This document shows, one piece after another, positions 13,142-25,721 of a stretch of DNA of 64,000 nt. The stretch covers positions 744,001 through 808,000 of the forward strand of contig JAPEHQ010000006.1 of assembly GCA_027405735.1 (NCBI GenBank), in the 5' to 3' direction. This DNA comes from Mucor racemosus. Lineage: Eukaryota > Mucoromycota > Mucoromycetes > Mucorales > Mucoraceae. Under the pieces are notes generated by a model, which searched no databases, was not told the origin of the DNA, and was given only the letters and a program-made list of their open reading frames with translations. Positions within the stretch are counted from its first letter, which is position 1, and each line of letters begins with the position of its first letter. The position numbers and the translations under genes were made by a program.

Positions 13142-13318
13142 TTACCGTAAGAATGTCCAAGTACTTGTTCGTTTATTGTGTTCTGGCATAAAATATGGAT
13201 CTTCATCATCATCATCACTTTCAGCATAAGATATAAATTCAATAGCTTCTTCTTGTTCATTGTCTGATGCTTCATCTGGTTGTTGCGAAAGCAATCCGTA
13301 TTCCTCTTCGGGTATCAT
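13142..13318 (-). CDS. Small acidic ORF (58 aa), possibly a terminal exon
   Basis: Minus-strand ORF starting MIPEEEYGLLSQQPDEASDN, with a run of four Asp (ESDDDDEDPYF) and ending NKRTSTWTFLR then TAA. The strongly acidic, non-random composition suggests coding. It could be complete, or the last exon of a gene whose upstream exons I could not join in frame: the region up to 13450 has candidate donors, but the phases fail. No domain recognised. Confidence 0.4.
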   Translation of the reverse strand: MIPEEEYGLLSQQPDEASDNEQEEAIEFISYAESDDDDEDPYFMPEHNKRTSTWTFLR

Positions 13319-14079
13319 CTTATCTATATATCTTTGAATAAATGAAAAGCTACTTTTCTTCTCAGCCTTGAAATTTTACTGACCATTCTTTCTTTTGCAA
13401 CAGAAAAAAAGACGTCATGATGGATCACAATACAGTTCTCAAGGATTTAGTTTGTTTCCTGGCGAAAGAGCGAATTTGCATATACTCTTTTTCAAATGAA
13501 AAATATAGAGTATTAGCTCTGATTTTATGAAATTATACAACTTGTGCTCACTTGGTAAAATGTGTTATGCATGTAAAACATCTCCTTAAGACTTGATTTT
13601 ACATTGGAAAATTAGCTGGCAAAATATGTTTATTCAATACTTGAAGGATTTTCTAGTAAGAGTTGAACAACGTTGAAAAGAAACTTATTATTGCATAAGC
13701 TACCCTAAAATGTCAGTAATCTCTGTATATTTTTTGTATTGATATATTATATTGGAAATATAAAGTACGGATCTGTTTCGTTTATAACATGCATCATGTC
13801 CGCAAGGTAGCTCACATTGTATTCAAAAAGAGATGATACCTAAAAACTTACTCTATTCAAAGTTTAAAGAATTGATATAAATTTCACAATGCTCTGATCT
13901 GTCAGCAAACTGCTTTTATCGAAATATTCATGGCTAGCTTGCAGATAATTTGTTTACAGATGATGAGAAACTGAGTTTTGAACACAAGCTGTTGTGCTGT
14001 TGTGGTGGCGCCGCTAGCAAGTAAAAAAGCCTAAATAATTTCTTTTTTCTCCTAGATTTCTTCTTGGATAAACTTTGCA
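13319..14079. other. Intergenic upstream of the Myb gene
   Basis: AT-rich; may contain undetected 5' exons of the small minus-strand ORF and the promoter of the downstream plus-strand gene. GGCGCCGCTAGC at about 14007-14018 is a small GC-rich island. Confidence 0.4.
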
Positions 14080-16152
14080 ATGACAGACCCAACACGATAT
14101 TCATCTGATTTGTCTAATGAAAATTCCGCAATATCTTCACCATTGTTACCTATTGATCTCGGCGTGGATTACTGTCTAAATTATACAAATGATAGTAGCT
14201 CCAATAGTGTGCTTACAACAGACAATCATAATAACAATAATAATAATGAAGAACCAGAAGATATGCAAGAGGTTCTCGATGCATTGCTCGACTTACACGA
14301 CTTGCAGAACTTTGGTCCCGCACACTTTGAAACTGATTATTTAACTATATTGAAAGCAATCAATTTAAATGATGAATTACAGAATAAAGCAGAAGATCAA
14401 ATTCGATTTGTTGAAGAGCAATTGGAAACAAATGCAAGATTAATGGTAAAATCAAAAAGATATTAACGGAAATGGAGTCTTCAAATTAACATTAACTATA
14501 TAGAAAGAAGCAAGCTTGTCTACACTTGAAGAGAACAGATTCGGAAACAAATTTCCAATTCATACATTATATCGTGATCCAATAAATTATTTCCAAGATG
14601 ATGAGTTATTGAAGCCATCAAAGCCAAACAATATGAATGCAAATAAACAAGATCAATTCGAATTAGAAGAAGAAGATTTCACAGAGGAAGAAGAGGAAGA
14701 GGAAGAGGAAGAGGAAGAAGACGAAGAAGAAGAAGAAGAAAATGTGAAAAACTCTGCAGATAATGAAAGTAATCGTAGCCACAGAGCTTGTAAGTTTATC
14801 AAATATATATATATATATATCTGGATCCTTGAATCTAATTCATTCGTTAGGGTCCCGTACTGAAAGGGAAAGATTAGAGGATGGCATCGTCTCAGAAGCC
14901 AAAAGGATGATTTCATTTGATTTTGTTATAAAGTAAATATCTAGAATGCATATTACAAAAAACAAAAATTTAAACCAACTAAACATTTTATGCTATAGGA
15001 AAGAAGAATGGCGTATTTGGGAAGTAGACAAAATGGAGAAAAAGGAATTATTGATGTTTCCAGTGAGCAGAATTGAATGGGATCGTATCAGTAATTTGCA
15101 TGTAAGCACACATTTAGGATTTGTAGATATTTGAAATACCTAACTTTATGATATAGGTACTTACTAGATCACCAATTGAATGCTTAATACAATGGACTAC
15201 ACAAGAGCATCCAACTATCAACAAAAAGCCTTGGTCAAAGCAAGAATCTCAGAAGTTATCAAATATTGTAAATGAAATTGGCTTGTTCAGTGGTCAATGG
15301 GAGCGCATTGCAAATGAACTCGGTACAAATCGTACAATCTCACAATGCTTTTCACATTACATGTACGAAAAGAATAATTCACATGCTAGAAGTCTCAAAT
15401 GGTCAAAAGAAGAGGACCAAAAGTTAACAGATGCAGTAAAATTATTCGGTAATTGTAATTGGCAGCAAGTTGCCGATATTTTAGGTGAGCGTACGGGTCA
15501 GCAATGCTTACACAGATGGCAAAAATCCTTAAATCCAGTAATCAAACGTCAACGATGGAATACCGAAGAAGATACCTTATTAGAAAGAGCCGTTCATTTG
15601 TATGGCGCTGGAAACTGGACAAAGATACAACGTCTTATTCCAGGCAGAACAGATATGCAATGTCGTGAAAGATGGGTGAATATTCTACAACCTTCAATCA
15701 ACAGAGGACAATTTACTCAGGAAGAAACTAAGCGTCTCATGGAATTGGTTGAAATATATGGTACTAAATGGTCATATCTTCAAACTCTGATGCCAGGACG
15801 AACAGATAATGCATTGATGAGACATTATAAAACTACTACAAAAGCTGCTGAACGAAAAGACAAAAAAACCAAAGCTCAATTGGCCAAGGAAAAGGCAAAA
15901 CAAGCTAAAAAATCAACCAAAAAGCAAAAGAAACCAACAGCTCGACAAGGGAAAATCACCAGTGAAAAGACACCCAAGAAACGATCAAAAGACGAAGATC
16001 CCGCAGATGAATTAGATGGAGAAGAGAAACAAAATGTAACTAGTAAGCGTCCAAAGGTTGATGAATCAGGGCCCTTAAGAAGATCAACTAGGGCTAGAAA
16101 CAATCCAACAATATACAATGTTGATGATGATATTGATTCATTGCCAGAGTAA
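14080..16152 (+). CDS. SNAPC4/SNAP190-like multi-Myb transcription factor
   Basis: Five exons: 14080-14445, 14504-14789, 14851-14932, 14999-15101 and 15157-16152, giving 610 aa with canonical splice sites and matching phases. It probably binds snRNA-type promoters as the large subunit of a SNAP-complex-like factor. An N-terminal acidic region with a long poly-Glu run (about residues 180-200) is followed by an RxWSRTERERLEDGI segment. Four consecutive Myb/SANT repeats lie at about residues 306-360, 368-415, 420-467 and 472-520 (LKWSKEEDQKL, RWNTEEDTLLERAV, GQFTQEETKRL, each with the expected Trp spacing and GRTxxQC-type helix). A Lys-rich tail with nuclear-localisation character ends the protein. 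The Myb array is certain; the SNAPC4 assignment rests on repeat number and the N-terminal layout, and another Myb/Bas1-like regulator is possible. Confidence 0.85.
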
Positions 16153-16325
16153 TATACCATAATGATAGGGACATCAATTCCTTTCAAAAAGTGGCTTATT
16201 CTGTCTTATACTTGCTTGACAAAAACCCCAATTTTTTTTTCTTTTATATCTTTTTGCTGGCAAACTGTCATAATACAGAAGAGCTTTGTATATAGTCATC
16301 TAAATAAATCAAATTAGTATATATA

Positions 16326-17867
16326 ATGGTTAGTTTCCATAGAAATTATAATTGGTTTATATATTAAAATTCCATATCTTTTAGTCTGATAAAAAGGCTC
16401 CATCAAAGGAAAATTTGACGTGGAAGATCAACTATCTTGCCGCTCAGGTAAATTATCCTATTTTATGATATAAACATCATATTCAAAAATCGAATTTATT
16501 AGGTTGGCGAGACAACTCATATGAAAACTGCTATTATTGCTGCATCTAGAGCAAAATACCACCAAATTCATCATAGGCAAGCAGGTCAAGTTGACCAAGA
16601 AACTTTAAAACAAGAGCTTTATACCGCAAGAAAATTGAAATTAGACTCCAAATTGGTAAGCAATTAGAGAAACCACACAGATGAAAATATATTAATCTGC
16701 TGAAACAGCATCAAGCCCGTAAAGATTTAAAGAATGCATTGAAAAAAGCAAAGAATGAGGAAACTCAAAAGCAGAACAAAAAGATCAAATCAGCTCGTAA
16801 ATTATTAGAAAAGTAACTATATATATATATATATGATTTAATCTTTAGAGGCCTTTTACTGATTCATGACATAGGGTTGATGATAAGGATGAAGCAGCCG
16901 ATGAAGAGACCGAAAAGAAACCCAAGAAAAAAATTACAACTGAAGATGTTGAATTATACGAAAAGGAATTGGAGGTTTTAAAGGTAAATTCAATGTAAAA
17001 TGCATATGAAGATTTGTATTTAACAGTTTTGAAATGAAAAATTAGAGCGTCGATCTTGATGCTCTCGTAGAAAAGACATTGAAATCCAAGCTTCAAAAGA
17101 ATGCAGCATTAAAGAGCGAAGATCTCATTAAAGATTTGATTGAATCATCACTTGATGCCAAAAAGACCGAAGACAAGATCTTACAAAACATCGAATCTCG
17201 TTTAATATCCAACAAAGCAGTAATTTCAGAAATCAGCATCATTTTATCTTCCTTCCAAAGTATCATCAAGGGTCATAATGAAAAGATTGAAAAGAGAAAA
17301 ACTATCGAAGAGAAGAAAAAGCAAACTGCAGAAAAAAAAAAGAGAAAGGCTGAGGAAGAAGAACAAAAGCCTCAGGTCAAGAAAGCTCGTATTCCTGCCA
17401 ACAAAGCAGGTACATCAGAGTTCTTTGAGACTTTGGGCGATGTGACGGATGATGAGAATGAAGATGAGAATTTTAAAAAGATTTATGAAGGTGAAAAGAA
17501 ACCCAACAGAGCAGGCCAAAGACAAAGAAGAAAGTAAGTTTTTTTTATAGGGTTTGAGATTGTTCTAAATAGCTTACATTTTTTAATTAGACAATGGGAG
17601 GAAATGTATGGTCGTGAAGCAAAGCATATTGCTACTGAATATCAAAAACGTGAGGAAAAGAGACTTGCAAATCCTGATTATAGGCCCAAGAAGAAGCCTA
17701 CACCCAAGCCCAAGCCTTTTGTTAATAACACTCCTAAACCATCAGCACCTGCTGAACCTGTTCATCCTTCTTGGGAGGCTAAGCGTATGCAAGAAGAAAT
17801 CATGTCAAAGGCTTTGAGTGGGAAGGGCTCATCAAATAATAAGATTGTCTTTGATGATAGCGATTAA
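16326..17867 (+). CDS. BUD22: Bud22/SRFBP1-family ribosome biogenesis protein
   Basis: Seven exons: 16326-16328, 16385-16447, 16503-16655, 16709-16812, 16875-16983, 17046-17533 and 17591-17867, giving 398 aa. In yeast Bud22 acts in 40S subunit and rRNA processing in the nucleolus. The N-terminal part (KINYLAAQVGETTHMKTAII) is followed by long Lys-rich coiled-coil segments. The C terminus has the Bud22 signature HPSWEAKRMQEE...NNKIVFDDSD and a basic GQRQRRK segment. The first coding exon is only the ATG; the splice donor GTTAGT directly follows it. The gene starts 174 bp after the stop of the Myb gene on the same strand. Assignment rests mainly on the C-terminal motif. Confidence 0.85.
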
Positions 17868-18101
17868 AATTTAATAATTTGAAATAAAAGAATATGTAAA
17901 ATATATACTTGATTTATCTGCACGTTAGACAAATGTGAAGCGCTTTTCTTGCGCATTTATATGAAATTTGTGTTGGGTTGGTACTACAATTTTTATTAAG
18001 CATTTTGGGTTTATTTTTGAACGAAAGCTAAGCTAATATGAAAGGCTTTTACTTGATCAAAGGCGTATAGATTGCTAATTATTTCTTCAAGCACTATGTT
18101 T

Positions 18102-19024
18102 TTACTGTAATAGCTTAAATGTGGGTTTCCAAATATAAGGGTTTTCATCTAATGATACTGCAAACTCCTTCAAATCTTTACATGTGATCCATATAAGGTA
18201 CATCTCTTCGGTTCCATCAACAGCGTCTTCACAATTGCGTCTAATTGTTTTGTTTCCTTGTCTGACACTTAGATATGTTGCAGTATCAGTCTCGATTTTG
18301 AGCACGTAAATTCCTTTTGGTGATACAGCCCGAAGCAGATTAAAATCTTTCAAACAACAATCCTCATATTTGTATAAAGTATAACATTTCCAGACGGTAG
18401 CATCGATAAATGGGAGTATTCTTACACATAAGCTATGGACCTGAGTTGAAGAATACCACCAACATCTACATGACTAAATAAGAAGGTGTCGAATAAAAAG
18501 GAATACGAATCGGTTTCTTTAGTCAAGTGCGTATTAATGTCGTAATCTCCAAATAAGCCTGGATTCATTGTTAAATCGAGCCTCTTCTTTTTGATATGCT
18601 GCGCTGCCATTACTGATAACTCGACACATTTTTGTATTTGATTTAATTTACTAAAGTTTGAAAGAACTATCAAAAGATAATATTTTTTAAGACGTGAGCA
18701 AAGACATAGTAATTGATCCCACCATTCATTTTCATTAGGACCCACAAAACGATCCATGTAAAATTCTTCTAATACTCGAAATTTCTGTACGAAAAATTGC
18801 AGTGAAGGCATAGAGAATTTAACAGTATCTCCAATTATAATGCGTTTAATGCTTTCGTTTAGTTCGATATTTTTCAATGGTCCAGTACACGTTGATAGGT
18901 CAAGCTTGTTAAGCCTCAATTGGTACACAATAGAACAACCATTTATCATCTTGTTTAAATAGTCCAAACTGGAGAGCTCATATTTGGATATTTGTAACCT
19001 CTCCAAAGATTTAAATTCTTTCAA
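18102..19024 (-). pseudogene. Truncated, frameshifted F-box/LRR-like gene remnant
   Basis: Two open segments on the minus strand. The first (19024-18422, 200 codons) has leucine-rich repeat-like spacing (LERLQISKYELSSLDYLN, LRLNKLDLSTC). The second (about 18414-18102, ending WKPTFKLLQ) continues in another frame; between them the first frame stops at TAA (...RSIAYV). The join needs a one-base shift or a very short intron. There is no ATG: the open frame runs into repeat copy B at about 19025-19034, so the 5' half seems lost to the repeat. The family guess (F-box/LRR, expanded in these fungi) rests on LRR texture only. Confidence 0.55.
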
Positions 19025-21878
19025 TTGTGCTTTTTCTTGAAAACTGGGTCCGAGTTTTCATGTCTACTCAACTTTTTTTCTCACTTAATAACACCCAGAA
19101 ACAATTATATGCCGATGTACCTGAGATGTTCAACTTTAATCTAAAATTAAGTATCCGGGAATATCCTATTTTTTGCAGTTGGTATTAATTTTTTAATGCT
19201 AATGTTTCAGATTTTTACGCGTATTTCACTACTAAACACTGAAAACTTTGAGCCTCCATATCTCTACAAAAAATTAAGTTACATTAACATACTCTAATAA
19301 TAAAACTTAATTGTTTTAAAGCACTCTATAACATTTCTAAGTTTGAAAAAATTCTGAGCACTTTTTTTTTTTTCTTTTTTTTGACATTTCTGTAGTAGAT
19401 TTCAAAATATTCGCTAAATTGAGCAGCATTTATTTTACACTCATTTCATTAAGCTCGTTGGGATCTCTCGGGTCCAATTTAGTTCTTTTCAAAATATTGA
19501 TTTTTCATGGAGATATCCTCAAAAATGTGTGGAAAGAAATTCCTTCGCTTTTACCTCCCAATTTTCCCTTGTATATCCTCATCCCAAATTCTGAATTTGA
19601 AAAAAACATCAACAAAAATCTTATTTTCTCTCCGAAAAATGCAGCTAAAAGGTTCAGCAATAGCTCGATCGATAGATAACTTTTTTGCGCATTATTTCAA
19701 TTAATTATATTTTAAATATGCTTATAAAAAACGATGTGTATTGTCAAAAAACCTCCAGAATTTCAATTGCATTTTACACAAAATTTAATGTGAAAAATTT
19801 ATTTAAATTTTATTTAAATAAATGCAGAATCCAAAACTCTACAGAAACTATTTAACACGCTAGATATACTTATTTTGCAGCTCATCATCAATTAAACGAT
19901 TTTGTTTTTTTCATCGTTTTCTGATCGATTTTACAGATCCATTTTGGAACCCAGCTATGATAAATGTTAAGCTGTAATATGAATTATTATTTTGATTATC
20001 TCGATGAAAAATCAATATTTTTCGCTGAAACAAAAAATGCAAGATAGCTTTTAGTTGAATCTACCTTGTGAATACAAAAAGTTAACATCTCATAACAATT
20101 TAGGTATTGAATATCTCACAATCGATTCTAAGTCTCATTTTGGTCGTTCATTTTAGGCCAGTGGTGTACTTATATTCTGGTATTAACTCATCTATTTTCG
20201 GACAAATATCGATATTCCATATTCCATAATGGGGCAAGATACATTCTTTGTAAAGACTTCTCATAATTCGACTCAATGTTGGGCAAAGCCGTTCAAAAAC
20301 TATTTAAAAGCCATCTGAAACCTATTTTCACAGCGGTAAAAAACCGACAACAAAAAACCTATCTCGGCGAACTTCGATCCTAATAAGTTCCAATTTTGTA
20401 TGCGATTAGGTGCGCAAATATAACATGTTGACCACAAAGGATAACTTCCACAACCTAAACTGTGTATTGAAAAAACCATCGCCAAAATACACCTATAGCT
20501 TACTGCTGCGCATTTTTATTAAAAAAAATTTCAATACAACAATCTCTATGAATACCAATCCAAGTAATCTAGCGCTCTTCATATATATATAGATATAAAT
20601 AGGCATTGCAAGTATCTCCGATACCAGCTTCCATAGGTCATTGTGCATTTGGTAAGCTTGAACAACAAGTTGGTTACCTGCTATTTATGCCTACTAAGGT
20701 CTGTAAACTCACCAGTTTTCAACAGATATGGATAATGGTGTTTATAAATATACTTAAGATAGCCAGTTAAAATACAATTAGAACTATCTAGATGTATTTA
20801 TCTAAGTATATTTATAAGGAAAAAAGGATAAAGATGTCAAACTATAAGTATAATAAAGATCAGGTATTTATATGTTTTAGGAGAAGAGCAGATATAGTAT
20901 GTAACATTCAATAGCTAAATCTTGATTTCATAAGTTGGAAGATCAGTTGTAGGAGGTTTCTCACTACGGCCGAACTATGCTTCCCATGGGCATAATGTTC
21001 TGCACAGATGGGCAGAATAAAATTTATTGTGCAAATCAGGCAGCCCAGATGAGCAGAGCAATGAAATCGAGGTTTTTTAGTCAATTTACTAAAGCATATA
21101 GATCATAATATAATTAATAACAGATAATTTGAATGATTTAAAGCAGATGATGTGAGTAACTTTGCTTCAACAGAGTTCCCTTATTGACGAGATACAGTAT
21201 ATCAATTTGAAATTTGGGGTTTGAAAGAGTTCTGCCCATGTTCTTCCTTCGGAGACCAAATGGGAGCAACGACAACAACTTGTTTGGTAACACTAAAAGT
21301 ATTTGTGCCTTTGTAAATTCCTGTTTGTAACACACAAAATCGACTGATTTAGGGTTATTTTTCTTTTTTCCTCCCCACTCTTTCCTCATCTCTTTTGTTT
21401 ATATTTAAAACTGCAACAAAAAGACCAATATTTTTTATAAACTGAAATCAAGTAGCAGGTACAAGTACATGTTTTTCCTATCGTTTATTTGGAAATAAAT
21501 TATTAACTGTAAATTTTAGGGTGCGTTGTAATATTTTTCTCGAACAAAAAAAGTATCCAAGACTTAATCATTTTGTTCTATCATCTACGTTATAATTAAT
21601 GCTTTTTTGGTCTAAAATCGATATCTACCTGCTGAAAAATTGGTGATTATTATAAAAGTATGTATAGTATTCACTTGATTTGAATGAATGAATAAACTTA
21701 TGGTAATCTATTTAGTTTCTAAAAAATATTCGTTTTTATTTAGTGGCCAACAACAGCCAAGGAGAGGAAAACGAGATGTTGACTTGTATACCACTACCAA
21801 CTCTCAAAGGTGCACCATAATTATTACGTATTATCTTGTTATTAATACTTGATTTTACTAATAAATCAACTTTTATAG

Positions 21879-21995
21879 GTCAAAAGTAAGTTTTTTTCTG
21901 GTAGAGCATTGAATAAATTGGCTTGGGACAAAGAGAATAAAAAGGTGATAATAGGTTCCAGTGATGGCCATGTTTATGTTTATAATATTGGAGAG
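21879..21995 (+). pseudogene. Captured dynein intermediate chain exon (copy B)
   Basis: Second copy of the 39-codon WD-repeat exon, still open and still flanked by TTTTATAG and GAG|GTAAGA. Relative to copy A the protein changes are R to S at codon 3, A to I in VAIG and E to D in SSEG. No other exon of the gene is visible here. Confidence 0.7.
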
Positions 21996-22808
21996 GTAAG
22001 ACTAAAACTTAATGTAAATTACTTCTAGCACAATAATTATAAAGTAAGACTATATTATCATCGAATAAATTACCACACAATATTAACATGTATAATGATT
22101 TGCAGCAATAAGCTTGAATCAAGTGGGTACAGCATTGTAAATTCTTGAAAAAGTTTTCAAGTATTATAAAATCTCTTATTTTTAAGACTCACAAGACTTA
22201 TAAGCGGAATATTAATTTCAAAAATTATTCTTGTCCAGATCATCAATTTTGACATTTTTTAAGTTTTTTTTTCTGGTTTTGCAAATTTAGAGTTAATTAT
22301 ACTACCAATTATAAAAACAAAAAATATACACATATAGAGAATTCAGCGCTCTATTTGTTCAATAAAAAATAACAAATATTTTTATTGCAAAATATTACAT
22401 GAAAATCCTTTAACCAAAAAACCGTTTTTGGGCCAAAAGTACAAATTTTCATTACTTAACATTTAATATTAAGCTCTTATAAAATGTGTATTAGTCATGG
22501 CTACAATTTTCTCTCACAATGTAGTATATTTAAACGTTGATTTTGGTATCAAAATTTGATTTTTCTGATTTTTGATCTAAATCATGTGTGTTGGTAAGGA
22601 TAAAATGAGCCCCAAAAAATGTGCGTTACAAAGTCTGAATTTTCAGACCGTACGTGGTTAAATATAAGAAAAGTTTAGAAAAAACCGCTTTTATTATTAT
22701 TTAAAACTTAGATATACCATAGTATAAGAGACTTAGCCGTTCAATCTTGCTATGCTCAATTACGGCATTGCTCTACAGGTTCGCGTTTGCAATTTGTTAA
22801 TAAATGTA

Positions 22809-23022
22809 CAGTGACCCCCAAATCTGTCCCAATGTTTCTTAGTTTTAAGTTTAGTATGATTTTCAGGTACAACGAATATATTTAAAGTACGACATATTTT
22901 ATATATTTCGGAAGATCAATTAATTTCCTTTTATATTAAATTAAAAAAATCTCGAATTTTATTGGTCAATTGAATTTATACCCAATTTGGGACAGTATAT
23001 GCATTGGGACAGTTTTGAGAGC
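22809..23022 (+). repeat. Tc1 left terminal inverted repeat (about 214 bp)
   Basis: Complement of 24240-24453 with few differences. Contains CTGTCCCAATG near the outer end and an inverted CATTGGGACAG near the inner end, a likely pair of transposase-binding sites. Confidence 0.88.
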
Positions 23023-23183
23023 CATTTTTGATTTTTAGATAATCGATGATTGTAGAACCATAATTTGCACTAGTATCTTGAACGCTTGGAAATCAGTAAA
23101 TAAACACCTAATTGGGTAAAAAAAATAAAAAAGATGCATATTTCATATACAGATTCTGGTGCTTTGGCCTATTGAAAATTAAT

Positions 23184-24213
23184 ATGAAAAAACTTCAGGA
23201 GAATAAGGAAAATGATGCCATTAGTCTTTTAAACACCGGTAAATCAGTGCGCCAAGTTGCGGAAATATTGCATGTAGGTAAGCCTGTTGTGGAAAAAATT
23301 AAAAAACGGTGTTGCACAAGTTTGGGTGTGTCTAAAAGGGGTCGACTTAAATTGCTGTTTGAATCTGATGAAAGGTTTTGTGTTCGCCAAGCAACAAAAA
23401 AAGCAGTCAAAAATTCAAGTAACATTTTAAACTACTTGAGAGTAATTTCGGAGTTAATAAAAGCCCAGAAACTGTCCGAAATCGCTCCGTAGGGGGAGCA
23501 TAGGAGCAATTATCAAGCCTAAAAAACCTATGCTGTCTCCGGCTAATATTAAAAGGCGTTTAGAATGGTGTCATCTTCGCAAGGATTGGACTTCCGACGA
23601 ACGGAAAAGGGTGATTTGATCAGATGAGACCAACATTAATAGATTTAACTTAAATGGAAGAAGCTGGCTTTGGATTTGAGACGGTGAGAGCTTGAAATCT
23701 AATTATGTGAAGATGACCGTTATAGATGGCGGTGGGAGTGTCATGTTTTGGAGGGCCATTACGTATGCCGGAGTTCGATAGATATGCAGAATTGAGGGTA
23801 CTGTGGATCGACATCTGTATAAACAAATCTTTGAAGACGATTTGGAGCGGACTTTCGATTTTACTTTGGATAAATTAGGCCTTCGTCGTGATCAGGTCAT
23901 TTTCCAGCATGACAATGCTCCAAAGCATACGTCAAATTTAGTCAAGGAATATCTATTGGATCAAGACTATGAAGTAATAAATTGGTCTCCGCTATCTCCT
24001 GACTTGAATCCGATCGAAAATATGTGGATCTTATTAAAGAGGAGGCTTAATGAGTACAAAACAGCGCCCGAATGAATCCTTGATCTTTCGGAGCGTGTAA
24101 CTGAGGTTTGGTACAACACCATTAAACAGGAGGAGTGCCAAAAAGTTTTTGATAGCATGCCCAATTGTGTGAAAGTATATTTGGAAAGAAACGGCCTTTG
24201 GACGGACTATTAA
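23184..24213 (+). pseudogene. Broken Tc1 transposase (DD34E)
   Basis: The reading frame starts MKKLQENKENDAISLLNTGK with a helix-turn-helix (SVRQVAEILHVGKPVVEKIK). Later segments show SDET at the first catalytic Asp, then QHDNAPKHTS...NWSPLSPDLNPIENMW, where the second Asp and the Glu are separated by 34 residues (DD34E, Tc1 family), and end GLWTDY with TAA. At least one frameshift (after about 23490) and several internal stops break it; two stops sit where Trp is expected (TGG to TGA). It cannot make an active enzyme. Confidence 0.9.
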
Positions 24214-24239
24214 ATAGGATTATATTTTTTCCCGCGTAA

Positions 24240-24453
24240 GCTCTCAAAACTGTCCCAATGCATATGCTGTCCCAGACAGGGTATAAATATAACGGACCAA
24301 TGAAATTCGAGATTTTTTTAATTTAATATAAAAGGAAATTAATTGATCTTCCGAAATATATAAAATATGTTGTACTTTAAATATATTCGTTGTACTTGAA
24401 AATCATACTAAACTCAAAACTAGGAAACATTGGGACAGTTTTGGGGGTCACTG
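24240..24453 (-). repeat. Tc1 right terminal inverted repeat
   Basis: Inverted partner of 22809-23022, ending GGGGGTCACTG before the TA duplication. Confidence 0.88.
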
Positions 24454-25721
24454 TATGATATGACAGACGGTTTTTCTGGTAGAAAAATGTATGTTTCTAT
24501 GGTAATAGAGTTGCCTATTTTGTTTGATAATTTATAGTTCATGCGCTGTAATTATGCTTTTACATTGGCTGAAATGAGCAATTTAACAGGGTTTTAATTG
24601 CGCTAAATAATGTAAGCATTGAAATCCATTTCTATGAGTATTGTTTCTCTCTTTTTGTTTTTTTCATATTCCAATGATATATTCACCGTTTGATGAGGCA
24701 TATCAGACTATCAAGCTGGTATTCTTTTATTTGAATACGCATTCTAACACAAGGGATTAATGTTTTTAATATAAGTAGCAGTCTATACTAGAGACTGACA
24801 TTTTCATTTAACCGCATTTTAAGTTCAAATATTATTATTTACTACTGCATCGTTGTACGTATTTCTTGATTACCAGATCAAATCGAAGAAGGCAATGATA
24901 TTTATATCTAATCAATGAGAAGCTAATGCTGGCTACAAACCCATGAAATGTTCCAAAAAAGTGATAAAATTTCGAATGATATAGAAACAAAAAAAAAAGA
25001 ATAACCTAATGTCTTGTCTAATAACCATGGTTTTGATCGTAGCTATGCTTGAAAACAAATCTCTTTACAGCTGACAATCGTAAACCAAAATAGTAAGTTT
25101 AAAGAAGAAGGTTAATTTGTTTACATTTCATGAGTGATGAAGTAACATTTATAGCTTTAAATTTGGTTTTCGTATAAATTTAAGCAGTAAGTGTTATTTA
25201 ATTTTATGCTCAAGCAAAAACCATTGTTGCGGTAAACTTTATAGCTATAAACATATTTACAAATAATAATAATCGTAAATATATTGGCTCTTGCATGTAT
25301 TGCTCTACATCTCTACATCAACAACGTATTGAATTGTATTATTGTCTAATAATCTATATTAATAAAAGCAACTGTAACTTGAAAACCCATTTCAGTAAAA
25401 AAATGCAATGGAATTTTGAGAACGGCACGATGCTCATGTACAAACCAATTTGTGCCCATACAATAAGCTCATTATTATGCTCATGGTCAGATTTTGTTAT
25501 TATGCACAAACAGGAATAATGATATGCTTATGGGAAACTTTACTATTGTTATGCTTACATGGGATTAATGTCATGCACACGGACAGAATCTATAATTCTA
25601 CATATACAGGCTTTTTGTTATGCTCGTGTGCAGTTTCTTTTGTTGCGCCCATGTGCATATTGTTATCTTTTTAGCCATTATTTAGTGAGCGCAACAACTC
25701 ATCAGATTATAGTGTGCAGCC

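Larger units (their letters stand above)
22809..24453 (+). mobile_element. Tc1-type DNA transposon, degenerate (1645 bp)
   Basis: Flanked by TA on both sides (22807-22808 and 24454-24455), the expected Tc1/mariner target duplication. The uninterrupted target is visible in repeat copies A and C (AATGTAT.ATATGACAGA). Ends are CAGTGACCCCCAAA and its complement, within long terminal inverted repeats of about 214 bp. A decayed transposase lies between them. Confidence 0.92.
19027..25577 (+). repeat. Dispersed repeat, copy B, with Tc1 insertion
   Basis: Same order as copy A (3278-8270): TTGAAAACTGGG start, the 1.3-kb module, the central part with the dynein exon, and the ATGCTCATG-rich right end. 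It is interrupted at 22809-24453 by a Tc1-type transposon that A and C lack. Copies A and B look closely similar by eye, with scattered substitutions and small indels. Its left end abuts the broken F-box/LRR-like gene. Confidence 0.8.

Noticed and set aside
14653..14916. Minus-strand poly-Ser ORF
   Set aside because: Antisense shadow of the poly-Glu stretch of the SNAPC4-like gene.
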